A stretch of 21,265 nt of DNA from Cerioporus squamosus. Taxonomy: Eukaryota; Basidiomycota; Agaricomycetes; Polyporales; Polyporaceae. The stretch spans positions 1 to 21,265 of the forward strand of contig JABYQS010000474.1 in assembly GCA_022592435.1 (NCBI GenBank), written 5' to 3'. Of this stretch, positions 10,378-19,175 are shown in pieces (the first letter of the stretch is position 1; each line of letters opens with the position of its first letter). A program made the translations under genes and the position numbers. The notes below the pieces were generated by a model. That model saw only the letters and a program-made list of their open reading frames with translations, made no database searches and was not told where the DNA came from.

Positions 10378-10410
10378 CACACCCGAGCCAGCCAGGAGCA
10401 TCTTCTACGT

Positions 10411-11841
10411 ATGGCCACGCCCACCCGGGTCCCGCACCTCGTCCTCATCGCGCGCTCGCCCGCCCTCCTCGACGCCTGGCGGCGCGCCATCGCGCGCTAC
10501 TTCCCCGCCTCGCCCTCCCCTGGTGCCGGCGCGGAGTTCAGCGTGCACGAAGGCGCGCTGGACGACCTGCCGCCCGCGGAGATCGCGCACGAGTGCGTCG
10601 TGTCGCCCGCGAACGCGTTCGGGATCATGGACGGCGGGTGAGTCGTCGCTCTCTCTCGACTGCTTGAGTTTCCGAGATCTTGAGGCTGGGGTCACGGTGC
10701 GAGTCCCGAGTTGCGCAGCGAGCGGAGGCGATCGTCGGCTGGCGCTGCTATTCCCTCTGGGGCCGCATCGCTTCTGAGGCCTGAAGCTTGAAGCCCGAAG
10801 CTGCACGCTGCACGCTGCAGACCGAGACGCATCACACATGATACGGTACAAGGCGCGTCGTGGGGACGCATCACGTAGGCGTACACGTACGTACGTCGGC
10901 TACAAGTGTGCATTGCCAGGCCTGCGAGGTGCGTACGTTAGCTCCAGTACTACGTGCCTACGTCGGTTACCTGCCCCAAAGCCGCCGGACAATGCATACG
11001 TTACCGTGCGCGACGACAGCAGCCTGCGAGGTTCCCGACCGTGGACTGAATTGACCCCGTGCGCACGACACACGCCTCTGCTCGTCCTCGGCTCGCGGGC
11101 GCACGGCTCCGGTCGGTCTGTGCATTTGTAACCACGCACTGTACGTTGGCGGCAGCCTGCAGTCCTTCTTCTCGTTTCTGATGCAGCTGATGCGGGCTGT
11201 GAGCACCTCCGAGTGCTCACCGTGCGCCCTCCTTACCTCATCCCCGCATTCAGTCCCGGCAACCAAGACCAATCCGCCTGCTGACGCGCAATGCAAACAG
11301 ATTCGACCTCGCGCTCTCGCGCGCCTTCCGCGGGCCCTCCGTGGACCTGTACGCGCTCACGGACCACGTCCAGACGCACCTCCGCGCGCGCTGGGCAGGG
11401 TACGCCCCGCCGGGGACGTGCACGCTCGTCCCGCTCCCCGACGGGGGCCGCGAGAACCGCTGGGGGACGCACACGCTCGCGGTCGTGCCCACGATGAAGC
11501 GGCCCGAGGACGTGGGCTGGAACCGCGAGCTCGTGTACGGGGCGACGTGGGGGCTGCTGTGCGAGCTCGGGCGGTGGAACGCACGCGTACGGGCCGACGG
11601 GGAGCCGGTTGCCAGTGCGACGTCGGGGAAGGCGCCGCACGAACGAGGGCGGATCGAGAGGGTGCTCATGACCGGCCTCGGGACGGGGGCGGGCGGGGTG
11701 AGCGCGGAGCGGTGCGCGCGGCAGATGGTGCTCGCGGTGAAGCACTACGTGGAGGCGGAGGGGCTGCCGGAGAGGCTGCGGTGGGAGACGGCGGAGGTGG
11801 AGAGGCGGGTGCGCGAGGTCGAGGAGACCGTCGCGCTTTGA
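10411..11841 (+). CDS. Macro-domain-like protein (ADP-ribose-binding fold)
   Basis: Exon 1 is 10411-10637 and exon 2 is 11301-11841, encoding 255 residues in frame (227 + 541 nt). The N-terminal strand HLVLIARSP (9-17) and the motif VVSPANAFGIMDGG (63-76) match the substrate-binding start of macro domains, where an Asn-containing loop precedes a Gly-Gly turn. The second loop, LMTGLGTGAGGVS (198-210), matches the phosphate-binding glycine loop and is followed by the helix AERCARQMVLAVKHY. The splice junction completes GG|A and runs straight into FDLALSRAF, which fits the family pattern after the GG turn. Macro domains bind ADP-ribose or remove it from proteins and O-acetyl-ADP-ribose; the substrate here is unknown. 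The C-terminus is a charged helix. The intron (663 nt) is much longer than the 68-nt intron of HRI1. Domain call is good, precise activity unknown. Confidence 0.78.
10885..10896. repeat. (ACGT)3 tract in the macro-gene intron
   Basis: Three ACGT units, self-complementary. Similar longer tracts occur at 14066-14083 and 15887-15901. Confidence 0.85.
11199..11220. repeat. Perfect hairpin in the macro-gene intron
   Basis: GTGAGCAC and GTGCTCAC are exact reverse complements separated by a 6-nt loop, about 80 nt before the intron acceptor. The left arm also resembles a splice donor (GTGAGC), so the hairpin would hide a decoy donor. Confidence 0.6.
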
Positions 11842-12365
11842 GCTTCGCGTCGGCGTCGGGCCGGGGTGCGTGCGGGCGCTATCGCAGAAGCGTTAGCGGG
11901 GCGGATCCGCTGATGGAGGGGGAAGCTCGGCAGACGCACGCTGGCGCCTGCGAAGAGAGCGAGGTGGCAGACGTGTGCGGATCGCTGCGGTGGGTGAGCT
12001 CGACGTCGCAGCGTCCGCGGGGCGTCTTCCGCGGATCGGGACGCGGTCCTCGGTATCCCCGCCGACGCAGACAGAGGACGCGCGCAGGCAGACACGGACG
12101 CGCGCAGGCAGACACGGACGAGTGGGATTCGAAGCAGGCCGTATCGCAGCCGGCGCACGCGACGCGGACGAGGAGCAGGGGGATTCGCGGCTCGGCTCGC
12201 CCCGCTACGCTCAGATGCAGATGCAGATGCAGATGCCTCTTCCCGCGGACATTTCTCAGAGAGCCCCGCTTCGACCCTCGCCCGCGCATATAACCCTCCC
12301 AAGCCCAAGGCCGCTCTCCCATCCCTCTCCTCCCTCCTCCCCGCCACTGCACCCGCACACCCGCC
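11842..12365 (+). promoter_or_regulatory. Intergenic region and ICMT promoter, with TATA element and tandem repeats
   Basis: TATAA at 12289-12293 lies 73 bp before the ICMT ATG and is followed by a pyrimidine-rich leader (CCCTCTCCTCCCTCC-like), typical of fungal core promoters. Upstream are two exact 20-bp units at 12077-12096 and 12097-12116, and four CAGATG units at 12212-12235. The first part presumably holds the 3' end of the macro-like transcript. Confidence 0.55.
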
Positions 12366-13243
12366 ATGTCGCTCGTCCGTGCGCCCCTCGTCCTCCTCCA
12401 CGCCATCCTCTACCAGCTCGCGAGCACCCCGCCCAACAAGACGCCCCCGAGCGGCCGCTACGACAACACCGAGTCGTCCTGGATCAAGATCGCCCCCTTC
12501 ATCTTCAAGGTACGTCCCTCCCCGTCCCCGCCACCCCCGCCTGTGGCCCTCAGGCGCCCGCGAAGCACGGCCAGCGAGCCTGCACGCTGCTTCTCATCCG
12601 CCGGCATCTGTCCTCGCGCCTGCCCGCACGCTGACGCCCCCCACAGATCCAGCAGCCGCTCGTCTGGCTCTGCACCCTCGCAGACATCCTCCTCGTCGTC
12701 TCCCAGCACCTCCCCCGCTCCGCCCTCTCCACCGCCCTCCCCGCCGTCCTCTGCCCCGCCTCCTCCTCCTCCTCCTCCTCCTCCATCCGCCCCACCCTCC
12801 CCTTCTACGCCGGCCTCGCCCTCGTCGCCGCCGGCACCCTCCTCCGCCTCGCCTGCTACCGCTCCCTCGGGCCCTTCTTCACCTTCGACCTCGCCCTCCT
12901 CCCCAAGCACAAGCTCATCACCTCCGGGCCCTACTCCGTCGTCCGCCACCCCGCCTACGCCGGCTCCCTCCTCGTCCTCGCCGGCCTCGGCCTCGCAGAC
13001 CTCTCCCCCGGCGGCTGGATCGCCGAGTGCGTCTCCTCCACCTCCCGCGCGGGCGGGGGCCCGGGCGTGGGCACGGGCCTCGCCTCCGCGTGGGCCGTCT
13101 TCGCCGTGTGGTACGTATGGTGGATGTCCGTCGGCATCCGGCGCGCGCGCATGGAGGACGCTGCGCTTCGCAACGAGTTTGGCAGCGTGTGGGACGAGTA
13201 CGCGCAGCGCGTCCGCTGGTGGTTCTTCCCCGCCGTGCTGTGA
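12366..13243 (+). CDS. Isoprenylcysteine carboxyl methyltransferase (ICMT family), ER membrane
   Basis: Exons 12366-12509 and 12647-13243 with a 137-nt intron (GTACGT donor, CTGAC branch site, CACAG acceptor) encode 246 residues. ICMT uses S-adenosylmethionine to methylate the prenylated cysteine at the C-terminus of CaaX-processed proteins such as Ras and the a-factor-like pheromones of basidiomycetes, at the endoplasmic reticulum. Hydrophobic segments lie at about 49-68, 102-119, 151-166 and 192-212. The diagnostic cofactor loop ITSGPYSVVRHPAYAG spans 139-154. The C-terminal ALRNEFGSVWDEYAQRV followed by WWFFPAVL matches the family end. An 8-Ser run at 87-94 comes from a TCC tract. The Pro/Ser/Arg-rich open frames in the other two frames are composition artefacts. 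The start has a good CCGCC context. The pheromone link is general knowledge, not shown here. Confidence 0.87.
12761..12784 (+). repeat. (TCC)8 tract coding for polyserine in ICMT
   Basis: Eight in-frame TCC codons give Ser 87-94 in the loop between two membrane segments of the ICMT protein. It is likely length-variable between strains. Confidence 0.9.
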
Positions 13244-14668
13244 GCGCGTCTTCCGCCGCCGAGGACGCGCGCGTGCGCCGCTCTCTCGCCGCTGCTGCTG
13301 CTGCCGCCACCACTGTTGATGTTTTCGCTCCGATGGTGCGTGCTCGTTTCGCGTTTCGGTCGTTGATGCCTCCGCGTGTGAGCGTACGAGGGCTGACGAC
13401 GCGTGCGCAGGCTGCCTGTGCCGCACAAGAGCGCATCCTTGCATTTTTTATCACTATCCTCACCAGTTCGACTTCGTTCGCCCCCGACCCAATTCGATTA
13501 TATACCGGCATGCATCATCACATTCTGAATCTTGTAGACCCGATGGCAAGAGTGCTCGACATCCGTCAACTGACAACCTGGACCGCCGCCCGCGTGTATG
13601 TATGTGTACTTACTGTTCTATGCATTGTTCTGCTCTCGTCACCATCCCCTTTCGCTTTCGTCTCTGCCCTCCGTATCCCGTGCACCGCACCGCATGCATC
13701 TCACCTCCCCCCTCTCCCCTCTCACCCAACATTACCTGGTCCCCGTCGCATGTACGATACGATAAGACCTTCGACGACCCCCCCGAGTTCCGATCGATGC
13801 GTGCACTACATCGTCATTCGTAAGTTTTCTAAGTACTCGCTGACGCGACGTGCGCGCGTGCCCGTTCGAAGTCGCGCGGTTGGGACGCCTATCTGACAGC
13901 CGTGTGCTTGTTATTACTCGTAAGTCATGATCTGGTATGATGCGCGACTCGCGAGTCCCTTCGTCAACCCGACTCGTGCCCGTGGCGCGGTGAGGTTCTC
14001 CGACAGCCTATGTGCAGGATCAGGAGATGATCATGAGTCGGATCCGGGACGACACGAGGCGGCACTACGTACGTACGTACGTATGCCCTGCCAGCCGAAA
14101 TCTCAAGCTTCATGCTCAAGCTCAAGCTCAGGCTCTTGGCCTCCCGACCTCGCGTGCAGGGGTGAGTGGCGTGAACGCTGTTCAATGGCCTTGATGCATA
14201 TGCTTGCCTTTGATGCCAACCCTGAGGCTCCTCGACGCCGAATGGAGAATGTCTACTGAACGCCGCACACCGTACGGAACACTGCCACCGCCACGGTGGA
14301 TCCCCGTCGATGTGGCACGCACTAGCGGGTCGCTGCACTCTAGTACTTACTGGCTCTGCGGTTTCAGATTTGCAGCTAGAACGGCCGTGAGCGGCTGGAC
14401 GACAACGTTGAACACCAGTCGCTCCCAGCACTCGCCTTTCAGCAGCAACGGTTTGGCCTACACGGAGTCAGGGACGTCGTACTGTCGACTTTTGATGCAC
14501 ACAGCACGCTGCCCTCTTCGGATTCGTGCATGCCTCGACTGGCCCAGCGATTAACCTACACGTTCCACCGAACACGAACACGAGCACAGACCGGGAACTT
14601 CAACTGCTACTCCGACGAGCGTCCCTCCCCCGCCCTCTCCGAACACGATCGACGCCTCCCCGCAACGC
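13244..14668. other. Intergenic region between convergent ICMT and PhyH genes
   Basis: The two flanking genes point towards each other, so this contains both 3' ends. I see no gene. A TATTACTCGTAAGTCAT word at 13912-13928 recurs exactly at 17052-17068. An imperfect CTCAAG/CTCAGG repeat lies at about 14102-14137, and an ACGT tract at 14066-14083. Confidence 0.5.
14066..14083. repeat. (TACG)4TA tract
   Basis: An 18-nt uninterrupted alternating TACG tract, self-complementary, the longest of three ACGT-type tracts in the window. Confidence 0.9.
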
Positions 14669-15522
14669 CTACGCCACCGCGACCGCACGCCTCGCCCCCG
14701 CACCGTCCGCATCGACCGCCCTCCTCGCCTCCTCCCGCTCCCTCTCCTTCTCCCTCGCCAGCTCGAGCCTCCGCCTCTCCTCCTCCAGCATCTTCGCCTG
14801 TATCCCCACCCTCATCGGCACAACACTCCTCCTCTCCCCCGTTGCCGCAAACTCGAACCGCTCCACGCCCAGCGCCCTCAACGTCTTTCTCTCCACCAAG
14901 CTGTGCTCCCCCTCCTCCCGCGCGAAGCAGAACGGCGCCCGCAGCGCAACCGGCGGGTTCGTGATCACCCTCGGCACCCTCAGATAGTTCTTGCTCGCAG
15001 AGTGCATCAGCGGGTGCAGCACCACGTCCCCCGTCTCGCCCGTCAGCTCCACGAACCGCGTGCACCGCCGCACCTCCTCCAGATGGCTCCAAACGTCGCA
15101 CCCCGGCGCCTCGACGAGCGCCGCGTCGAGCGGCCTGTCGCTCAGGCTCGCGAACGTGCTCGGCACGAACGACAGCCGCGGGGGACGACGCCCTCGGGGT
15201 GCCCCGCGAGGTACCGCGCGACGAGCTCGATCCCCTCCGGGGCTATGTACGTCGCCCCGCCCCCGGCGCGATGTCCGAGAAGAGCGGGATGACGAGCAGC
15301 GCCTGCTCGGGCGAGTCCAGGAAGTGCACGAAGAAGTCGCCGTCGACGTGCCAGTTGTCGAGCGCCTGCGGCGGCGGGGCGTCGGATGGGGAGAGCGCGG
15401 GCTGCCCGAGGTTCACGATGAAGGAGTCGCCCCAGGAGGCGGAGGCGGGGTCGATGCGCTCTTCGCCCCCGAGGAGCTCCTTCATGATCTCCCACACCTG
15501 CGGGGTCGGCGTCAGCGTCAGC

Positions 15523-15554
15523 GGGCGTCGGGCGTCGGGCGTCGGGCGTCGGGC
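15523..15554. repeat. Heptamer tandem repeat (GGGCGTC x4.6) in PhyH intron 2
   Basis: Four full GGGCGTC units plus GGGC lie within the 98-nt intron 15498-15595. The same motif, in degenerate form (GCGTCAGCGTCAGC), adjoins it. The intron ends remain canonical (GTGAGT, CGCAG on the minus strand). Confidence 0.9.
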
Positions 15555-15689
15555 AGGTAAGGAAGGACAACGGAGACGCGAGAAGGCGCACTCACCCTGG
15601 GCGCGAAGCTCGCGACGGGCTCGCGCTTGTGGACGGGCATGTGGATGCGCTCGCGGTCCCACGTCGACGGGTCGTCCGGGTCGAGCCCG

Positions 15690-16635
15690 AGGCGGACCCA
15701 CATGTCCTTCGTGAACTCGGCCGCCTTTTCCGCCGAGAACGCCTGCTTCACGACGAGGTACCCGTTCTCCATGAAGAAGTCGATCTCCTCCGCTGCTCGT
15801 GGGCAGGTAGGTGCAGATAGAGTGGTCGCGAGGCAAAGAGGCGAAGGCGAGTGGAGGGAAGGTCGCCGGGCAATTCCAGTGCGAGGCGTACGTACGTACG
15901 TGAACGCCGGAGGGTGCCACACGAGGCAGGATATTCGCCGGAGAGGTTGTTCGCCGGTCGACCACCACCCACGCGGAAGTGACAGCGAAGCACCGCGCGC
16001 CGTTCATACGCGAGAGAGATCGAGAGGCAAAAGTCGGAGACGCGAGTGTTGGAAAGACAGGAAAGAAAGCGCAAGGAAGAAGCCAGTCAGTCGGGCCCGC
16101 AGTCCGAGCAGCGGAGCACTCACGGGTGAGATGCTTGAACTCTTGCACCATCTTGCGTTCCAAGTTGTTCTCGCGCACGTCGAGCTCGCCGGTTCTTCGC
16201 TGTATGCTGGCGGGGGCGTGCACGCCTGGGCACGTAGGCAATGCCGTCCACAGTGTATCTCGCGCTCGGTATAAGTACGCGGTGAAAGCTGGGGTGGCGT
16301 CGTATAGGTCAGCTGGCCCCGTTATGGCTCGCACGCCTGGCTCTCCTTGAGTCTCGCCCGGGAGCGGAGAACATCGAGACGGGGAGGCGAGTGGGTCACG
16401 GGAAAGGGATGTTCGTGCCGGCGAGGGATGATGTACGGCACTGTTGGCAAAGATAGCCTCCAAAATAACTGCGGATGGTATCTGGAGGAGAGGTAGATCG
16501 TCAGCTACACTTTGGAACGGAGAGACGTGCTTCTTACTGGATCCTTCCGCCAAACGTATTGAGGATAGGCACGGGATAGCGGCTCCCGCGCTGTGTGTAT
16601 ACAGAGATGGTGGGGTTGCGTTGAGTTGACGGCGC
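15690..16635 (-). repeat. Segmental duplication unit A (PhyH promoter to exon 2)
   Basis: This unit matches 20160-20915 in the same orientation. Exact shared blocks include 32 nt in exon 2 (15696-15727 with 20165-20196) and 27 nt upstream of exon 1 (16219-16245 with 20513-20539). Similarity extends through a GATAGCGGCTCC-like upstream stretch to about 16635. Unit A has about 160 nt in intron 1 (15795-15953) that unit B lacks. Confidence 0.85.
15887..15901. repeat. (CGTA)3CGT tract in PhyH intron 1
   Basis: This ACGT-type tract lies within the part of intron 1 that is absent from the duplicated copy at 20160-20915. Confidence 0.85.
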
Positions 16636-17171
16636 TCAGCTGGAGGTTCCGACGCCGTCTCCCACAAGGGACCTAGCACCCGACATTGACTCGGTTGGCG
16701 ACGCAGCCCGAGCTCGCTTGCTATTTGGGCCGCCTGTTGTCATCACGAACGGTACCGTGTAGGTACGTCGCGTACGTGGCACGGCGTCGAGCCTCTGTGG
16801 GCGACTCGGAGCTTCGGGTACGATAGCACCTTGCTGGAGTGACCCACTCGTGGTACCAAGTTGTGTGCTACAAAGGCAAGTGTCGTCAGCTATCGACTAT
16901 ACTCTCGAGACCTAAGGAAGAAACCGATCGCCATGAATATTGCGACCACGAGCGCACGCGCCGGCGGCGCCGCACATACAGAATTTGACTCACTTCGTCT
17001 GGTAGTAGCTGTGCGACGGGAGCGACGCCCGCGCTCTTGCTCGGCAGTCTCTATTACTCGTAAGTCATCATCGGCGGATTTGCCAGGCGGAGATAGAGAC
17101 GTACAGAGACTGACATGACGGTGCGATTGAGGCAGCCCGGGAGAGGCGAGATTTGGCGCCCCAGGGTTGAT
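16636..17171. other. Intergenic region between divergent PhyH and F-box copy 3
   Basis: No gene is supported. It contains GTACGT-rich sequence at 16755-16780 and the second copy of a 17-nt word (17052-17068) also found at 13912-13928. A 153-codon minus-strand open frame overlapping 16890-17351 has no recognisable motif and crosses the conserved F-box promoter, so it is not called. Confidence 0.45.
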
Positions 17172-17177
17172 CACGTG
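17172..17177 (+). promoter_or_regulatory. CACGTG box upstream of F-box copy 3
   Basis: It is positioned like the CACGTG of copy 2 (3808-3813): GAAACCAC follows closely, and a GATACGGTGAGC element follows at 17416-17427. Its retention shows that promoter DNA was duplicated together with the gene. Confidence 0.5.
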
Positions 17178-17480
17178 GGTGAAACCACCGAGTGCGACTT
17201 GCCCGATTCCCCGCCTTGGCTTTCCTCCTTCTCCTCGCTCTGCCACTTCCGCTCCCTTATCAACATCGTTAATTTGCCTCAGTGCTCCCAGTTTACCTGC
17301 TACTCTACACACACCTCTCCCCGTTACCGGTCCGAGTTCAAGGTGTTTCAAGGTGGCTGAACCTCCGAACCTTCACTTGAAACCACCCACGCGACCAGTT
17401 CATTATTCGGTGTTCGATACGGTGAGCTTCGTTTATTGACTACACACAACCTTGGAGAGTGACTGTGTGGTCTGTACTAG

Positions 17481-19175
17481 ATGGCCTGCGACTATATTCC
17501 GGTGATGAACGAGCCAGCCTTGCCGGTCTTACGCCCACGGAAACTCAGGCATTGGCTTCGCGAATGTTGCAAGTAAACGACGCGACAATCAGTACCCTCC
17601 TTGAGCGGAGGCTCAAATTGAAGAGGATCTACAACGGGGCCGCCCTGTTCAACGTCAAGTTGCCGGTCGAACTCCTCGTGATGATCTTTCGCATGGCTGG
17701 TCCCTGGACCGGGTCTCGGGCGTCGATGCGACTTACCCATGTCTGTCATGCCTGGCGTTCTCTCATCCACAAGACCCCTTCTTTTTGGACCGACTTCTTC
17801 TCCCTAAACGCGAAGAGTCATCCAATGGCCGTGCAATGCGGCACTCGACCGTCGTCCTTGATGCGCTCGCCCGGTCAGCTCCCATGCCCGTCACGTTCCA
17901 CCTCGGTGGTGGTTTCCTTCCCGCACTCCGAACTCCAGCCGCCGAGACACACCTTGCCCGAATGACGGCATCTGTCTTCACTGTAAGATCATGGATGACA
18001 GGGACATACGGCCGTTCTTCGACCTTTCTTTACCGTCTCTGGAACTGCTAGAGCTACGGCTGGATTGCCGTAACGCTATTTGTCCCGTGGATATATCCAG
18101 CGAGTCTCCATCTCGCTTCCCTCGACTTCGCAGTCTCAAGACTTCATGCATCAAATTCCACTTGCCTGGGTGGGACCGTCCCTCCGGTCCCTTCATATCC
18201 GGTCGATTGACACAACGGCGACCCGTAGTCACGCGCGTCGCACGCGCTGTTGTCATCTTCCCTCCGTTTCCGAGCTGCTCAAGACGCTGCAGAGGTGCCC
18301 CGATCTGGAGTCCTTGAAACTGGTAGTCTGCTTGCCAGGCCTAGGTCGAAGTTGGCATCTCGACCCAGCAATCGCAGCCCCTCGCTTGGACCGCCTGAAG
18401 GAGCTCTTGGTCGGCGACAATCCAATCCTCGCTCGATCATTGCTGGAATGCCTCTCGATACCTCGAGAGGCATCTGTCACAGTTATAACCTACCTATCGT
18501 TCGATGCCCTTTCGGAGTGCCTACCGATCGAGAATGCTCTACAAGTCCTCCCATCGATACATCAAGTCAAAGTCTCGGCCTGTGATTCCGAAAACCACCG
18601 TCTGCATACCGTGCAGGGATTTGCGACAGACGCGGATGGAGTGTCTCGAAGACGGCTGGTCGTGCGTTCTGACGAGCCGAAGACGATATTTGAACCCGAA
18701 TACCTCGACTTCCATCGGCTCTTTCGAGGATTCGCGCCAATCTTCTTCCCCGCGGCTATCACCGACTTGGAGGTCACCCTTCGCGTGACCGAGCGGCGGG
18801 GCGGACAGAGTGCGGGGTGGCTATGGGTGCTGCGCTACTTCCCGAAGCTCGCCATCCTCACGGTCGCCGGTGCCAACGCGAACAAGGACTTCTACTCCGC
18901 TCTTGCCGAGGAGGACGTTGTGCGAGAGCTGACAGATCTGCGGGTCGTCCTCACCGAGGCGAGGGTTTCGCTCGTGCTGATGTGTATGAGAAGATGGTGT
19001 CCACGCTGGAGCTGCGCGCATCGAGGGGATATACCTTCGGTCGTTTGTTTATCGGCTGCAGACGAAGTGTAAACGAGTCGGCCATCTCCCCTGTCCACTC
19101 CCAGTCCCCTACGTGAAGAGGTTGCAGGCCGTGGTTGCGCACGTCATAGTACCTTTACCGTGCTACGTCGACTAG
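17481..19175 (+). pseudogene. F-box-like/LRR protein pseudogene, copy 3
   Basis: This is a near full-length relative of copy 2. The ATG at 17481 aligns with the copy 2 ancestral start. A one-base loss before 17500 puts it out of frame with GLTPTETQALASRMLQ and the F-box core LPVELLVMIFRMAGPW, LTHVCHAWRSLIH. Further breaks lie at about 17800-17835 (before STVVLDALARSAPM), 17970-17985 (before DDRDIRPFFDLSLP), 18145-18165 (before IPLAWVGPSLRSL), 18945-18960 (before ADVYEKMVSTLELRASRG) and 19050-19065 (before CPLPVPYVKRLQAVVA). The ancestral stop is TAG 19173-19175. The longest intact piece is about 18160-18950, leucine-rich. With six breaks it cannot encode an F-box protein, though fragments could be transcribed from the retained promoter. 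Confidence 0.85.

Larger units (their letters stand above)
6051..10410. other. 4.4-kb region without a supported gene
   Basis: Both strands contain many short, mutually overlapping open frames with no recognisable domain. Some splice-like signals exist. Plus-strand GTAAGA at about 6556 pairs with a TTAG near 6615. Plus-strand GTAAGT at about 6800 pairs with TTCAG at about 6859, with CTGAC in between. Minus-strand GTAAGT at 8756 pairs with a CCAG at 8704 (53 nt). Short open pieces between them (for example GISVSIVEGKGHCVPLEEDG near 6490-6550, plus) look protein-like, but the phases do not join into a gene. This may be a relic, an untranslated transcript, or an intron-rich gene I cannot resolve. 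Confidence 0.4.
10638..11300 (+). other. Long (663-nt) intron of the macro-like gene
   Basis: The donor is GTGAGTCG and the acceptor AAACAG, with a CTGAC branch-like site about 20 nt upstream of the acceptor. The ends are canonical and the joined frame is correct. The interior holds an (ACGT)3 tract, several other TACGT words and a perfect 8-bp hairpin at 11199-11220. No coding exon inside is supported. Confidence 0.7.
14669..16151 (-). pseudogene. Phytanoyl-CoA dioxygenase (PhyH) family gene with two frame breaks in the last exon
   Basis: Exon 1 is 16124-16151 (MVQEFKHLT), exon 2 is 15596-15792 and exon 3 is 14669-15497; introns are 331 and 98 nt. Splicing gives HLTPEEIDFFMENGYLVVKQ, then the iron/2-oxoglutarate dioxygenase core with DNWHVDGDFFVHFLDSPEQ, where His125-x-Asp127 is the metal pair. 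At 15254-15265 one base is missing and the frame ends at TAG 15243-15245. The family text resumes one frame over (TYIAPEGIELVARYLAGHPE). At 15174-15185 a second base is missing before LSFVPSTF. The remainder, with the distal-His region HPLMHSASKNYL, a VPRVITNPP stretch and a charged coiled-coil-like tail, runs to TAG 14669-14671. As remembered for relatives, VLLHPLMLHSAS has two Leu that are absent here. As read, only a ~159-residue protein lacking the distal iron ligand could be made. Either a recent pseudogene or consensus errors in G-runs. Confidence 0.75.

Noticed and set aside
9916..10641. 241-codon frame extending the macro-like gene upstream of 10411
   Set aside because: The upstream part has no motif and differs in composition; the ATG at 10411 is directly followed by family-like sequence and preceded by a likely leader.
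12458..13444. 328-codon minus-strand open frame, Gly/Glu-rich
   Set aside because: It is the antisense shadow of ICMT exon 2; composition mirrors the C-ending codon bias.
12366..13896. Open frames of 317 and 505 codons over the ICMT gene
   Set aside because: They are low-complexity Pro/Ser/Arg-rich readings of GC-rich DNA in the two wrong frames; the spliced third frame gives a recognisable ICMT.
16264..16280. TATAAG as a TATA box for PhyH
   Set aside because: It reads TATAAG on the plus strand while PhyH is on the minus strand; orientation and distance to the ATG do not fit, though it is conserved in the duplicate.
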